Shown here piece by piece: positions 6,855 to 14,924 of a stretch of DNA of 28,252 bases (position 1 is the stretch's first letter; each line of letters begins with the position of its first letter). Location of the stretch: positions 1 through 28,252 of the forward strand of contig CAWVSV010000026.1 in the NCBI GenBank assembly GCA_963933095.1, given 5' to 3'. Source of the stretch: UBA1124 sp963933095. Lineage in GTDB: Bacteria; Pseudomonadota; Gammaproteobacteria; Pseudomonadales; Cellvibrionaceae. The translations under genes were made by a program, and so were the position numbers. The notes under the pieces are model-generated. The model saw nothing but the letters and a program-made list of their open reading frames with translations, had not been told where the DNA came from and ran no database searches.

Positions 6855-7436
6855 ATGGCGATTACTTTGCCTGCACTGCCTTATGCTCAGGATGCCCTCG
6901 AGCCACATATCTCTGCTGAGACTCTGTCGTTTCACTATGGCAAGCATCACAACACTTACGTTGTTAAGCTTAATGGCTTGATTGAAGGCACTGATCTTGC
7001 CGACAAGAGCCTGGAAGAGATTGTTAAGTCTTCTGACGGTGGCGTATTTAATAATGCCGCTCAAATCTGGAACCATACCTTCTACTGGAATAGCTTAAGC
7101 CCTAACGGCGGCGGCGCAGCCACTGGCGCGATCGCTGATGCGATTAATGCCTCTTTTGGTTCTTTCGAAAAGTTCTCTGCAGCGTTTACTGCCTCTGCGA
7201 TCAATAACTTCGGTTCTTCTTGGACTTGGTTAGTGAAAAAAGCCGACGGCACTCTGGACATTGTTAACACTTCCAATGCTTCTACTCCTTTGACTGACGA
7301 CAGCGTTACCCCGTTGTTGACCGTCGATTTGTGGGAACATGCTTACTATATCGATTTCCGCAACGTTCGCCCTGATTACATGGCCGCGTTCTGGAAACTA
7401 GTAAACTGGGACTTCGTAAATTCTAACTTTGCTTAG
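6855..7436 (+). CDS. sodB: Superoxide dismutase, iron type (SodB)
   Basis: The 193-residue product has the length and sequence of bacterial Fe-SOD. Metal ligands are visible at His27 (LSFHYGKHH), His74 (QIWNHTFYW), Asp158 and His162 (LTVDLWEHAYYID). The stretch SLSPNGGGAATG after the second ligand is typical of the iron rather than the manganese enzyme. SodB converts superoxide to oxygen and hydrogen peroxide in the cytosol. There is no signal peptide. AGGAG at 6843-6847 precedes the ATG. The gene has terminators on both sides (6710-6742 and 7468-7500) and is therefore probably monocistronic. In other proteobacteria sodB is controlled by iron through Fur or small RNAs; no such site was identified here. 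Confidence 0.97.
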   Translation: MAITLPALPYAQDALEPHISAETLSFHYGKHHNTYVVKLNGLIEGTDLADKSLEEIVKSSDGGVFNNAAQIWNHTFYWNSLSPNGGGAATGAIADAINASFGSFEKFSAAFTASAINNFGSSWTWLVKKADGTLDIVNTSNASTPLTDDSVTPLLTVDLWEHAYYIDFRNVRPDYMAAFWKLVNWDFVNSNFA

Positions 7437-7467
7437 GTTTTAATTGACTCCCAGGGCCGAAAGGCTC

Positions 7468-7500
7468 ACTAAAAAGCCACCCTTTGGGTGGCTTTTTAGT
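7468..7500. terminator. Bidirectional intrinsic terminator after sodB
   Basis: ACTAAAAAGCCACCC (7468-7482) and GGGTGGCTTTTTAGT (7486-7500) are perfect complements around a TTT loop, with an A-run on one side and a T-run on the other. This ends sodB transcription and would work in either orientation. Confidence 0.95.
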
Positions 7501-7569
7501 TTCTGCTGCCTATTAGGCGATATTCTTGGTATAACTGCGCTCAAACAGTTGTTGAATATAAGGTCTACT

Positions 7570-8385
7570 ATGGAACGCAAAGAACCCACGTTAACCGTTG
7601 GCGCCCTCGATCAAGATCTGGCGACACCTGCGCGTCAGACTAAGTCCGCAGTTAATCCGGTAAACCCCCCATCGCCTAGCGCTAAAGCGACCAATGCTAG
7701 CAAAGTGCGGCCAGTGTCTGTCGATCAGCCTAAACCCGTCGGTGGTGGTATTGTGGCGGGTTTAGCGCTAATAGTTGCGATTGCAGCAACCTTTGGCAGC
7801 GGTTATCTGGCTTGGAAGCTGCAACAGACGCAAACTTTGTTGCTAAGTGCCGATATACGCTTGCAAGCATTGGAGAGCCGCTTAGATTTCAGCAATGAAG
7901 AGTCGAGCCAGTCGGTGGAGGCGATTAGCGCAAAGTTAAAGTGGGCCGATGCAGAAATTCGTAAACTTTGGGGCGTGTCTTATGACACCAATCGAAAAAC
8001 TATAAAAGCCAATAGCGCCACCATTAAAATCAATAGCAGTCAGTTGGCGAAGATTGAAAAGCAGGCTAAGGCCGCGGCAAAAGCGAGTAAGTCGGCTCAA
8101 ACATTGGCCGATACTCACAAACTACAGTTGGCCAGTTTAAAGAAACTTACCAGTGATGACTCTGTACGTATCGGGGAAGCATTGAAAAATTTAGATGTGC
8201 AGCGCATTCGCTTGCAGGATACCGTCGACAAAGCTAACAAGGCCAATACCGATCTGGCTCGTCTTCGTAACGACTTGGGGGCACGCGTTAAAAATAACGA
8301 GGAGGCCATCGAGGCCATCGACGCTTATCGTGTGCGTATGAATCGCGAGCTGGGTGAACTTAAAAAGCGCGCCGGCCTACAGTAA
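7570..8385 (+). CDS. Unrecognised single-span membrane protein with coiled coil
   Basis: The product is 271 residues from the ATG at 7570. A longer frame from a TTG at 7444 would include the sodB terminator and is unlikely. Residues 1-57 are polar and rich in Pro, Ser, Ala and Lys. About 58-82 (GGGIVAGLALIVAIAATFGSGY) is one membrane span. From about 83 to the end the sequence is charged and Ala/Lys/Leu-rich without Cys, with heptad-like spacing and repeated segments such as AKAAAKASKSAQ, expected to form a long coiled coil. I infer an inner-membrane anchor with a periplasmic coiled coil. I cannot name a family. It sits between sodB and a convergent Lar-like gene. An envelope scaffold or division-related role is possible but not shown. 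Confidence 0.7.
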   Translation: MERKEPTLTVGALDQDLATPARQTKSAVNPVNPPSPSAKATNASKVRPVSVDQPKPVGGGIVAGLALIVAIAATFGSGYLAWKLQQTQTLLLSADIRLQALESRLDFSNEESSQSVEAISAKLKWADAEIRKLWGVSYDTNRKTIKANSATIKINSSQLAKIEKQAKAAAKASKSAQTLADTHKLQLASLKKLTSDDSVRIGEALKNLDVQRIRLQDTVDKANKANTDLARLRNDLGARVKNNEEAIEAIDAYRVRMNRELGELKKRAGLQ

Positions 8386-8395
8386 GTTTACTGTA
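8378..8395. terminator. Palindrome between two convergent genes, possible weak terminator
   Basis: TACAGTAA (8378-8385) and TTACTGTA (8388-8395) are perfect complements around GT. The palindrome contains the stop codon of the upstream gene and lies just before the stop of the convergent Lar-like gene (8405). It is AT-rich and lacks a T-run, so termination would be weak. A binding site for a dimeric protein is an alternative. Confidence 0.4.
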
Positions 8396-8404
8396 TATAG
8401 TTAG

Positions 8405-8659
8405 CTAATTCATTAAACGCTCACTATCAGCCGCAGCTCTTTGCTGTGGCTTAAATTGTGCTGGGCGCATTTTTTCACGCTGAATACTGCGCAGTACACG
8501 CGAACTGTGATTCCAGTCTAGCACCGCCTCTGCTAACACCCGTCTCTGTGGCCCTTTTGATTTGCAGTTCTGGCACACTACCGAATGTGAAATCAAATGA
8601 TGGGCAATGTGCAGGTGTCCGCTATTGCAAAACGGGCAGGACTCAATGAGAGTGGCCAT
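8405..8659 (-). CDS. Small zinc-ribbon protein resembling the Lar restriction-alleviation family
   Basis: The product is 84 residues from the ATG at 8659, chosen because GGAG lies a few bases upstream on this strand; an earlier codon at 8683 has no such site. Two Cys pairs (SCPFCNSG and VCQNCKSKGP) enclose about 20 residues with several His and should bind zinc. They are followed by EAVLDWN, similar to the Ala-x-x-x-Trp-Asn ending of Lar-family proteins. The C-terminal 30 residues are basic and Gln-rich. Lar of the Rac prophage modulates type I restriction and modification; many Lar-like proteins sit in phages and plasmids. Here it stands alone among housekeeping genes. The family assignment is by motif only, and it may be a general zinc-ribbon protein with another role. 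Confidence 0.55.
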   Translation of the reverse strand: MATLIESCPFCNSGHLHIAHHLISHSVVCQNCKSKGPQRRVLAEAVLDWNHSSRVLRSIQREKMRPAQFKPQQRAAADSERLMN

Positions 8660-9056
8660 AATAACTCCAGTTTTTAAACGCAATGATAGCTACCGATGCG
8701 ACTGTATAAGTGCAGTGCAATAGAGAGAGATCTGGATTAGATTTGGGCAGGATTTGGCACCTTACCGAACGGCTAAAATTTAGCGGCAAGGTTGCTTTAC
8801 CGAGGTTCAGCTTTGAACCTCCGCTTCGAATGCTTTTGTTCATATCAGTGCGCCGATGTGCAGCGCCAAAGGTATAAATGTAAGGCATTAGATGCCTGTA
8901 CCTCTATAATCTTACAACAATTTTAGTTTAGATCGGCAATTGTTGAAAGCAAGAAATTTCCGCTATCTTTTTCTCGCGGTGATTGGTGTAAAATAACGAC
9001 CATGCAGGTGTAAACCATGCGCCGTGATTAATTCCCCCAACGCTGAGAAGTCAAAT
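8660..9056. other. Intergenic region before fumarase with two inverted repeats
   Basis: No gene is supported here; an 81-codon minus-strand frame at 8643-8888 has no ribosome binding site and no recognisable features. Two perfect inverted repeats are visible: GCTAAA-A-TTTAGC at 8772-8784 and GAGGTTCA-GCTT-TGAACCTC at 8802-8821. Neither is followed by a T-run. They could be operators or hairpins. Promoters for the divergent genes on both sides must lie here, but I see no convincing -35/-10 pair; TAAAAT at 8988-8993 is a possible -10. Confidence 0.4.
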
Positions 9057-10580
9057 ATGACCACAGTTATTCGCCAAGCCGATTTAACGGATAGTATCGC
9101 CGATGCTCTGCAGTATATCTCTTACTATCATCCCAAAGATTTTATCAAAGCCTTGGCTGAGGCCTATGAAAAAGAGCAGAACAAAGCCGCCAAAGATGCC
9201 ATTGCTCAAATTCTGATTAACTCGCGTATGTGCGCCATGGGTCATCGTCCTATTTGTCAGGACACCGGTATCGTCAGTGTGTTTTTGAAAGTAGGCATGA
9301 GTGTGCAGTGGGAAACTGATACCAGTTTGGAAGATGCTGTAAACGAGGGCGTGCGTCGAGCCTATGGCTTGCCTGAGAATATCTTGCGCGCCTCGGTACT
9401 GGCTGACCCCGACGGTGCACGTAAAAATACCGGCGATAACACGCCTGCCATGATCACCTACAAAATTGTCCCCGGCGATAAAGTCGAAGTGCATGTGGTC
9501 GCCAAAGGTGGCGGCTCTGAAGCTAAGACCAAGTTTGCCATGCTCAACCCCTCCGACTCGGTGGTCGATTGGGTGCTAAAAATGATTCCAGCTATGGGGG
9601 CCGGCTGGTGTCCGCCCGGTATTTTGGGCATAGGCATTGGCGGCACCGCCGATAAGGCGTTGGCGATGGCCAAAGAAGCTCTGCTGGACCCTATCGATAT
9701 TCAGGATTTGCAGGCGCGCGGTGCCGAGACGCGCTCGGAAGAGTTGCGACTGGAGTTGATGGAAAAGGTCAATAATTTGGGTATTGGGGCCCAGGGTTTG
9801 GGCGGTTTAACCACCGTGCTCGATGTAAAAATTAAAGACTGCCCAACCCATGCTGCCAATAAGCCCGTCGCTATTATTCCCAACTGCGCCGCTACTCGCC
9901 TGACCAACTTTACTTTGGATGGCTCCGGTCCTGCGTTACAAGTGCCACCGAGTTTGGATGAGTGGCCAGAAATTTCTTGGGAAGTGGGCGATAGTGTCCG
10001 TCGTGTTGACCTAAATACGGTCACTAAAGAGGATGTTAAAGATTGGCAGCCAGGTGAGACCATTTTGCTGTCGGGTAAGATGCTGACCGGTCGCGACGCG
10101 GCACACAAGAAGATGATTGATCTGATCGCCAAAGGCGAAGAGCTGCCGGTGGATATGCAAGGGCGTTTTATCTATTACGTTGGTCCGGTTGATCCCGTAG
10201 GCGATGAAGTGGTTGGTCCAGCAGGCCCAACTACCGCCACCCGCATGGATAAGTTCACTCGTACCATGCTAGAGGAAACGGGTCTGCTGGGTATGATCGG
10301 TAAGGCCGAACGCGGGCCCACCGCCATCGAAGCCATTAAAGACAATGAATCTGTTTACTTGATGGCTGTCGGTGGCGCTGCTTATTTGGTCTCTCAAGCG
10401 ATCAAATCAGCCAAAGTGTTGGGTTTTCCAGAGCTGGGCATGGAAGCTATTTACGAGTTCGATCTCGTTGATATGCCGGTGACAGTGGCTGTTGATAGCA
10501 AGGGTGAATCTGTGCACGAAACAGGGCCAAAGATTTGGCAGGCTAAAATTGAAGAGGGTATTTTAGAGTTTAAAAAGTAA
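9057..10580 (+). CDS. Class I fumarate hydratase (iron-sulfur fumarase)
   Basis: The 507-residue product from the ATG at 9057 (GAGAAG at 9045-9050 upstream) resembles E. coli FumA/FumB in length and order. The N-terminal alpha domain contains GHRPICQDTGI with the first cluster Cys near residue 67, and further Cys are present in CPTHAANK and IPNCAATR. The C-terminal beta domain has GRDAAHKKM, PVDPVGDEVVGPAGPTTATR and VGGAAYLVSQAIK. It hydrates fumarate to malate in the TCA cycle with a [4Fe-4S] cluster acting as Lewis acid. The cluster is oxidation-sensitive, so the nearby sodB is functionally apt, although a terminator and other genes separate them. The in-frame GTG at 9024 has a weaker context. 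Confidence 0.93.
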   Translation: MTTVIRQADLTDSIADALQYISYYHPKDFIKALAEAYEKEQNKAAKDAIAQILINSRMCAMGHRPICQDTGIVSVFLKVGMSVQWETDTSLEDAVNEGVRRAYGLPENILRASVLADPDGARKNTGDNTPAMITYKIVPGDKVEVHVVAKGGGSEAKTKFAMLNPSDSVVDWVLKMIPAMGAGWCPPGILGIGIGGTADKALAMAKEALLDPIDIQDLQARGAETRSEELRLELMEKVNNLGIGAQGLGGLTTVLDVKIKDCPTHAANKPVAIIPNCAATRLTNFTLDGSGPALQVPPSLDEWPEISWEVGDSVRRVDLNTVTKEDVKDWQPGETILLSGKMLTGRDAAHKKMIDLIAKGEELPVDMQGRFIYYVGPVDPVGDEVVGPAGPTTATRMDKFTRTMLEETGLLGMIGKAERGPTAIEAIKDNESVYLMAVGGAAYLVSQAIKSAKVLGFPELGMEAIYEFDLVDMPVTVAVDSKGESVHETGPKIWQAKIEEGILEFKK

Positions 10581-10618
10581 GGTTAAATAAACTCTATTAA
10601 GACGGGTTATTTAATTTG

Positions 10619-10646
10619 AAAACTCCAGCCCTGTGTTGGGGTTTTT
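10619..10646 (+). terminator. Intrinsic terminator after fumarase
   Basis: AAAACTCCA at 10619-10627 pairs with TGGGGTTTT beginning at 10637, with one G-T wobble, around a nine-base loop. A T-rich stretch follows. Its position 40 bases after the fumarase stop fits termination of a single-gene transcript. Confidence 0.75.
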
Positions 10647-10743
10647 CATTTTTAGAATACGCTATAGTTACTACTACCTTGGCAAATATTATTGCCGATG
10701 GATCGTTACTAAACGTTGAAATACTAGCCTATGAGGACATACG

Positions 10744-11085
10744 ATGATTGAACTGAGTCAACAAGAGTGTGACGCGTGTCGCGCCGATGCGCCTAAAGTA
10801 GATGTGGGCGAATACAATGTATTACTGCAGCAGTTGCCGGATTGGCGAGTGGAAAATATTGCGCAGGTACCGCAGTTGGTAAAAGTTTTTGCGTTCAAAA
10901 ACTTTGTTGAAGCTTTAGCGTTTACCAATAACATAGGTGGGTTGGCTGAAGACTACGATCATCACCCGGCTTTAACCACTGAATGGGGCAGGGTAACGGT
11001 GCGTTTTTGGACCCATAAAATAGGTGGCTTGCATCGCAATGACTTTATTCTCGCCGCTAAAACCGACGCGTTATTTTCAGCTTAG
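10744..11085 (+). CDS. phhB: 4a-hydroxytetrahydrobiopterin dehydratase (pterin-4-alpha-carbinolamine dehydratase)
   Basis: The 113 residues equal the family's usual length. The signature EDYDHHPALTTEWGRVTVRFWTH contains the paired His and the Pro-x(5)-Trp-x(2)-Val pattern of the active site. The preceding segment FKNFVEALAFTNNIGGLAE is also typical. The enzyme dehydrates 4a-hydroxy-tetrahydropterin, recycling the cofactor of phenylalanine hydroxylase. No phenylalanine hydroxylase (phhA) is in this window, so the partner is elsewhere or the protein has another role, such as that of the molybdopterin-linked homologues. The stop overlaps the stop of the convergent carbonic anhydrase gene. The ATG at 10744 follows GAGGA at 10733-10737. 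Confidence 0.92.
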   Translation: MIELSQQECDACRADAPKVDVGEYNVLLQQLPDWRVENIAQVPQLVKVFAFKNFVEALAFTNNIGGLAEDYDHHPALTTEWGRVTVRFWTHKIGGLHRNDFILAAKTDALFSA

Positions 11086-11726
11086 AGACTTGCCTTCAAT
11101 TTTAAACGGTATTGTTCCGGAATCTGTTCTACGCCAACAACGTCGGGTATTAACTGCTTCAGTAGTCCGTCGTGAATATTGTAAATATAACCGTGAATGG
11201 TTAAATCTTGGCCGTCTTTCCAGGCCTGTTGCACGGTTGAGGTATGAGCGATATTAGCGACTGAGCTGGCGACATTCAGTTCGCAGAGGCGGTTCACTCG
11301 ATCTTGTTTATCGGTGATGTCGGTGAATTCCGCTTGCTGGTGGTAGTAGACATCGCGCACATTGCGCAGCCAGTGATCGATCAAACCCACAGACTCATTT
11401 TCCATCGCCGCCGCCACGCCACCACAGCCATAGTGTCCGGTAACAATAATGTGTTTAACCTTGAGTACCTGCACGGCATAGGCGAGTACAGACAGACAGT
11501 TGAGGTCGGTGTGCACCACCACATTGGCAATATTGCGGTGTACGAATATGTCGCCCGGCAATAGGCCCAATAATTGGTTGGCCGGTACGCGGCTATCGGA
11601 GCAGCCAATCCACAGATATTTCGGTGATTGCTGTTGCGACAGTTTGCTAAAAAAGTTGGGATCTTCTTTTTTGATAGCTTCGGACCAAGCTAAGTTATTC
11701 TCGAACAGATCGGTGAGTTGAGTCAT
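11082..11726 (-). CDS. can: Beta-class carbonic anhydrase
   Basis: The 214-residue product aligns by eye with E. coli Can. Zinc ligands and the catalytic dyad fall at Cys42, Asp44 and Arg46 (GCSDSRVPAN) and at His98 and Cys101 (TGHYGCGGV). It interconverts CO2 and bicarbonate in the cytosol and supplies bicarbonate for carboxylases and carbamoyl-phosphate synthesis, relevant to pyrB and argF nearby. An AAGGGGG tract on the minus strand precedes the ATG at 11726. The gene is convergent with phhB, overlapping by four bases at the stops, and divergent from sbcB with about 100 bases between starts. Confidence 0.97.
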   Translation of the reverse strand: MTQLTDLFENNLAWSEAIKKEDPNFFSKLSQQQSPKYLWIGCSDSRVPANQLLGLLPGDIFVHRNIANVVVHTDLNCLSVLAYAVQVLKVKHIIVTGHYGCGGVAAAMENESVGLIDHWLRNVRDVYYHQQAEFTDITDKQDRVNRLCELNVASSVANIAHTSTVQQAWKDGQDLTIHGYIYNIHDGLLKQLIPDVVGVEQIPEQYRLKLKASL

Positions 11727-11827
11727 ATTGCCCCCTTCTAAATATCAATGTTGTGCAGTATACCGTGAGTCGCGGATTGATAAAATCCTGTGCTAGAGTT
11801 GCTACAGTTATTTTATTCGGAACAACT

Positions 11828-13264
11828 ATGAAAAGTTTGTATTGGCACGACTACGAAACTTGGGGTGAAGACCCCTCGATAGACCGGCCCTCGCAATTTG
11901 CCGGTATTCGCACCGATGAAGATTTGAATATAATCGGTGAGCCGCTGATGCTTTTCTGCCAGCCGACAGGGGATTTTCTGCCTAAACCTGAAGCCTGTTT
12001 AGTGACTGGGATAACGCCGCAAAAAGCACTGGCCGAGGGCGTCCCTGAACCTGAATTTATGCAGCGTGTACTGGCGGAATTATCCAAGCCGGGTACTTGT
12101 GGCGTTGGCTATAACTCGCTACGCTTTGATGATGAGGTTACTCGCTATAGCCTCTATCGAAACTTTTACGACCCCTACGAGCGCGAGTGGTCGCAGGGTA
12201 ATTCGCGCTGGGACATTATTGATATGGTGCGCTTAACGCGCGCCCTGCGCCCCGAAGGTATCGAGTGGCCGAACCATGCCGATGGTACGCCCAGTTTTAG
12301 GCTGGAGCAGCTAACCGTGGCCAATGGTTTGTCCCACGAGTCGGCTCATGATGCGCTCTCAGATGTATATGCGACCATCGATGTGGCGCGGTTGATTAAG
12401 CAGCACCAGCCAAAGCTATACGCTTATCTGTTTCAACTGCGTACTAAACGCCGTGTGGCTGAACTGATTAATTTGCCGGAGCGCAAACCCTTACTGCACG
12501 TCTCGTCGATGTTTCCTGCCGTCAATGGTTGTGCCGCACTGGTATCGCCGATTGCCCTGCACCCGGTCAATAAAAATGGTGTGATTGTATTTAATCTCGC
12601 CTGCGACCCGACGCCATTGTTGGAGCTTAGTGTCGATGAAATTCGTGAGCGTTTGTTTACTCGGGCGGCAGACTTACCTGAAGGGATAGAGCGCTTGCCA
12701 TTGAAAATGATTCATATGAATAAGTGCCCAGTCTTGTTAACGCCGAAACTTGTCGATGCCAGCACTGCGGCCCGTTTGAATTTGGATGTCGAGCTCTGTC
12801 ATGCCAACTGGAAAAAGTTACAGGGCTACGATATCGCCGGTAAGTTGCAGCAGGTTTACAGTAAAAGTGGTTTTGCTGAGCGCACTGATCCTGAGCGTAT
12901 GCTTTATGACGGATTTTTAAGTAATAGCGATAAACCTTTGTTGAGTGCCGTGCGTGATGCCAGTGCGGAGCAATTAGCGTCGCCGCAGAACTTTCCGTTT
13001 CGCGACAAGCGTATGGCAGAGCTACTATTTCGCTACCGCGGTCGTTTTTATCCGCAATCTCTCAGTGCGCCAGAGAGTATTCAGTGGCAGAATTTTTGTC
13101 GAGCACGGCTAACCGATCCCTTGGCGGGTGGTTCTCTGGCAAGGCTTGAGCTGGGTAATCGTATTGCCCATTTGCGGGCTGAACGTGCCGGCGACAGCAG
13201 CGCTCTAGCGGTGTTGGCCGCATTGGAAACTTATGCCGATGAGCTGATAGCTAGCCTGCAATAA
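11828..13264 (+). CDS. sbcB: Exodeoxyribonuclease I (ExoI)
   Basis: The 478-residue product from the ATG at 11828 is close to E. coli ExoI (475). The exonuclease motifs are visible: WHDYETWG near residues 6-13 (Exo I, Asp and Glu), GYNSLRFDDEVTRYSLYRNFYD (Exo II), and ESAHDALSDVYAT (Exo III, His-x(4)-Asp). The FDPY-like and SH3-like/C-terminal domains follow. The enzyme degrades single-stranded DNA 3' to 5' and acts in mismatch repair and recombination. An upstream in-frame codon at 11753 would add 25 residues without family support; GGAAC lies just ahead of 11828. The gene appears monocistronic, with a 438-base gap to pyrB. Confidence 0.96.
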   Translation: MKSLYWHDYETWGEDPSIDRPSQFAGIRTDEDLNIIGEPLMLFCQPTGDFLPKPEACLVTGITPQKALAEGVPEPEFMQRVLAELSKPGTCGVGYNSLRFDDEVTRYSLYRNFYDPYEREWSQGNSRWDIIDMVRLTRALRPEGIEWPNHADGTPSFRLEQLTVANGLSHESAHDALSDVYATIDVARLIKQHQPKLYAYLFQLRTKRRVAELINLPERKPLLHVSSMFPAVNGCAALVSPIALHPVNKNGVIVFNLACDPTPLLELSVDEIRERLFTRAADLPEGIERLPLKMIHMNKCPVLLTPKLVDASTAARLNLDVELCHANWKKLQGYDIAGKLQQVYSKSGFAERTDPERMLYDGFLSNSDKPLLSAVRDASAEQLASPQNFPFRDKRMAELLFRYRGRFYPQSLSAPESIQWQNFCRARLTDPLAGGSLARLELGNRIAHLRAERAGDSSALAVLAALETYADELIASLQ

Positions 13265-13702
13265 CTCGGCCCAGCCAACGCTTTTCTTGATCTGTGCAGA
13301 TATTTTCTGAAATACCCGAGTTCGACTAAATGTTAATTTAATTAGCGCGTTTTTAGTGCATTAAGCTAATGCCGTTGATACCGAGGCCGAATTGGTGTCA
13401 TGTGCAATATATAGGTATCCGTTACATAGGTCTTGATTGCTGTTGAGAAATAAAAGCTCTCTTTTCTGCGCTACCGACGATGGACTGAAACGATAGATTG
13501 TTTTTTGGGGTGTCTTAGATGCGGTAGTGTTTGGCTAACAAACTCTGAGTGTTCGATGCCGCTTAAAGCCTTTGCCGAACGCTCAGGGAAAGACTTTTGG
13601 CTATAATGTATTATTCAGCCAGCAATCAGTAAATATTCAAATTGGCCCGAGCTGCAGTTCACGCTAAAATAGCCAACTTTGCCCTTAGCTACAGGAATTA
13701 CC
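13265..13702 (+). other. Intergenic region before pyrB with hairpin and -10 box
   Basis: No gene is supported here. CTCTGAGTGTTCG at 13543-13555 pairs with CGAACGCTCAGGG at 13576-13588 (13 pairs, two of them G-U) around a 20-base loop. Fourteen bases later a perfect TATAAT lies at 13602-13607, about 100 bases before the pyrB start. No good -35 is visible, and the hairpin's right arm occupies that position, which could suit an activator or repressor site. AGGA at 13692-13695 is the pyrB ribosome binding site. The first 250 bases show nothing I can name. Confidence 0.45.
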
Positions 13703-14713
13703 GTGGAATTTACCGGCTCACATATTCTCTCTATTGCTCAATTTCAGCGCGCCGACATTGAACGTGTATTTCAAGTGGCCGATACCATGGAACCTTACGC
13801 GCTGCGGCGCAAAGTTACTCGAGTGCTTGAAGGCGCTATTCTCGGCAATATGTTTTTTGAGGCCAGCACTCGCACCCGAGTTAGCTTTGGTAGCGCTTTT
13901 AACTTGCTCGGTGGTGAAGTGCGTGAAACTACCGGTTTTAAAACCTCGGCAATCTCCAAAGGCGAGTCGTTGTTTGATACCGCACGCGTCCTTTCTGGCT
14001 ATAGCGATGTAATCTGTATGCGCCACCCCGAGGCCGGTTCGGTGGCTGAGTTTGCCGAGGGTAGTCGGGTGCCGGTGATCAACGGTGGTGACGGTGCCAA
14101 TGAGCATCCCACTCAGGCGTTGTTAGATCTCTACACCATTCGCAAAGAGCTTGCTGGCCGCGGCCGCGATATAGATAATTTACGCATAGCCATGATTGGC
14201 GATCTCAAACACGGTCGTACGGTGCATTCGCTGTGCAAATTATTGTGCTTGTTTAGCAACATACAGCTGACCTTAGTGTCGCCACCAGAGCTGGCGATGC
14301 CGGAGTCTATCGTCGAGGCGCTGCGCGCGGCGGGCCATAAAGTACAGATATCCGAAGATTTGACAGACAGTATTGTCAGCGTTGATATTGCCTATTCCAC
14401 TCGTATTCAGGAAGAGCGGTTTGAGTCTAAAGAAGAAGCCGATCAATACCGCGGTCGCTTTCGTCTCAATCAGTCTATCTACACTCAGTACTGCGAACCC
14501 AACACCGTGATTATGCATCCGCTGCCGCGTGACTCCAGAGCGTGCGCCAATGAACTGGATAATGATTTGAACCTCAATCCGAATTTGGCTATCTTTCGTC
14601 AGGCTGACAACGGCGTTCTTGTGCGCATGGCCCTGTTTGCGCTGGTATTAAATGTGGCTGATCAGGTCGACGCTCACGCTCGTGATGTGATTTGGCACAC
14701 CGGTCGCGGTTAA
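13703..14713 (+). CDS. pyrB: Aspartate carbamoyltransferase, catalytic chain
   Basis: The 336-residue product starts at a GTG at 13703, favoured by AGGA seven bases upstream over an in-frame TTG at 13679. Carbamoyl-phosphate-binding motifs are present: FFEASTRTRVSF (Ser-Thr-Arg-Thr-Arg at 55-59), HPTQ (135-138) and HPLPR (272-276). The aspartate-binding loop includes SAISKGES near 82-89. The enzyme makes N-carbamoyl-L-aspartate, the committed step of pyrimidine synthesis. It is longer than E. coli PyrB (311) and has the MEPYALRRKVTRVLEGAILGN region of a distinct gammaproteobacterial ATCase group. Ala replaces the usual Pro in FFEPSTRTR. No regulatory subunit pyrI and no pyrC are adjacent, so allosteric control as in E. 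coli is not indicated here. Confidence 0.94.
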   Translation: MEFTGSHILSIAQFQRADIERVFQVADTMEPYALRRKVTRVLEGAILGNMFFEASTRTRVSFGSAFNLLGGEVRETTGFKTSAISKGESLFDTARVLSGYSDVICMRHPEAGSVAEFAEGSRVPVINGGDGANEHPTQALLDLYTIRKELAGRGRDIDNLRIAMIGDLKHGRTVHSLCKLLCLFSNIQLTLVSPPELAMPESIVEALRAAGHKVQISEDLTDSIVSVDIAYSTRIQEERFESKEEADQYRGRFRLNQSIYTQYCEPNTVIMHPLPRDSRACANELDNDLNLNPNLAIFRQADNGVLVRMALFALVLNVADQVDAHARDVIWHTGRG

Positions 14714-14722
14714 GTGTCTGTT

Positions 14723-14747
14723 TGGCTTTGCCGTTATAGTAAAGCCA
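14723..14747 (+). terminator. Possible terminator after pyrB
   Basis: TGGCTTT (14723-14729) pairs perfectly with AAAGCCA (14741-14747), then GTTTCG. The T-run is short, so efficiency is uncertain, but the position ten bases after the pyrB stop fits. Confidence 0.5.
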
Positions 14748-14837
14748 GTTTCGATATGCCCTCTCCAGAGAGATCACGGTCTGTTTAGTTGCACTTTCGC
14801 ACCAGCTGAAATTCGCTCTATGTAGTATCGTCGCACC

Positions 14838-14914
14838 ACATCGCTCTAATGATGTGCCGCAGCGCTGAGTAGATACCTGCGCCAAGGCTTACAGAATACA
14901 GCCTAAACTGGCTG
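14838..14914. other. Hairpins between convergent pyrB and the GGDEF gene
   Basis: ACATC (14838-14842) pairs with GATGT (14851-14855), and CAGCC (14899-14903) pairs with GGCTG (14910-14914), ten bases from the stop of the convergent regulator gene. The second is followed by CTTTACT on the plus strand and TATTCT on the minus strand and may act as a weak terminator in both directions. Confidence 0.4.
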
Positions 14915-14924
14915 CTTTACTCGG

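Noticed and set aside
7444..7569. N-terminal extension of the coiled-coil protein from a TTG
   Set aside because: It would translate through the perfect sodB terminator; the ATG at 7570 is a better start.
8643..8888. 81-codon minus-strand frame upstream of the Lar-like gene
   Set aside because: No ribosome binding site, overlaps the supported start of the Lar-like gene, and its composition is not protein-like.
13265..13700. tRNA or known riboswitch in the pyrB upstream region
   Set aside because: No T-loop-like sequence or recognised riboswitch motif was found; only the hairpin and -10 box are supportable.
14838..14914. Integron or attachment site
   Set aside because: The small inverted repeats lack integrase-site features and there is no recombinase nearby; they fit weak terminators between convergent genes.
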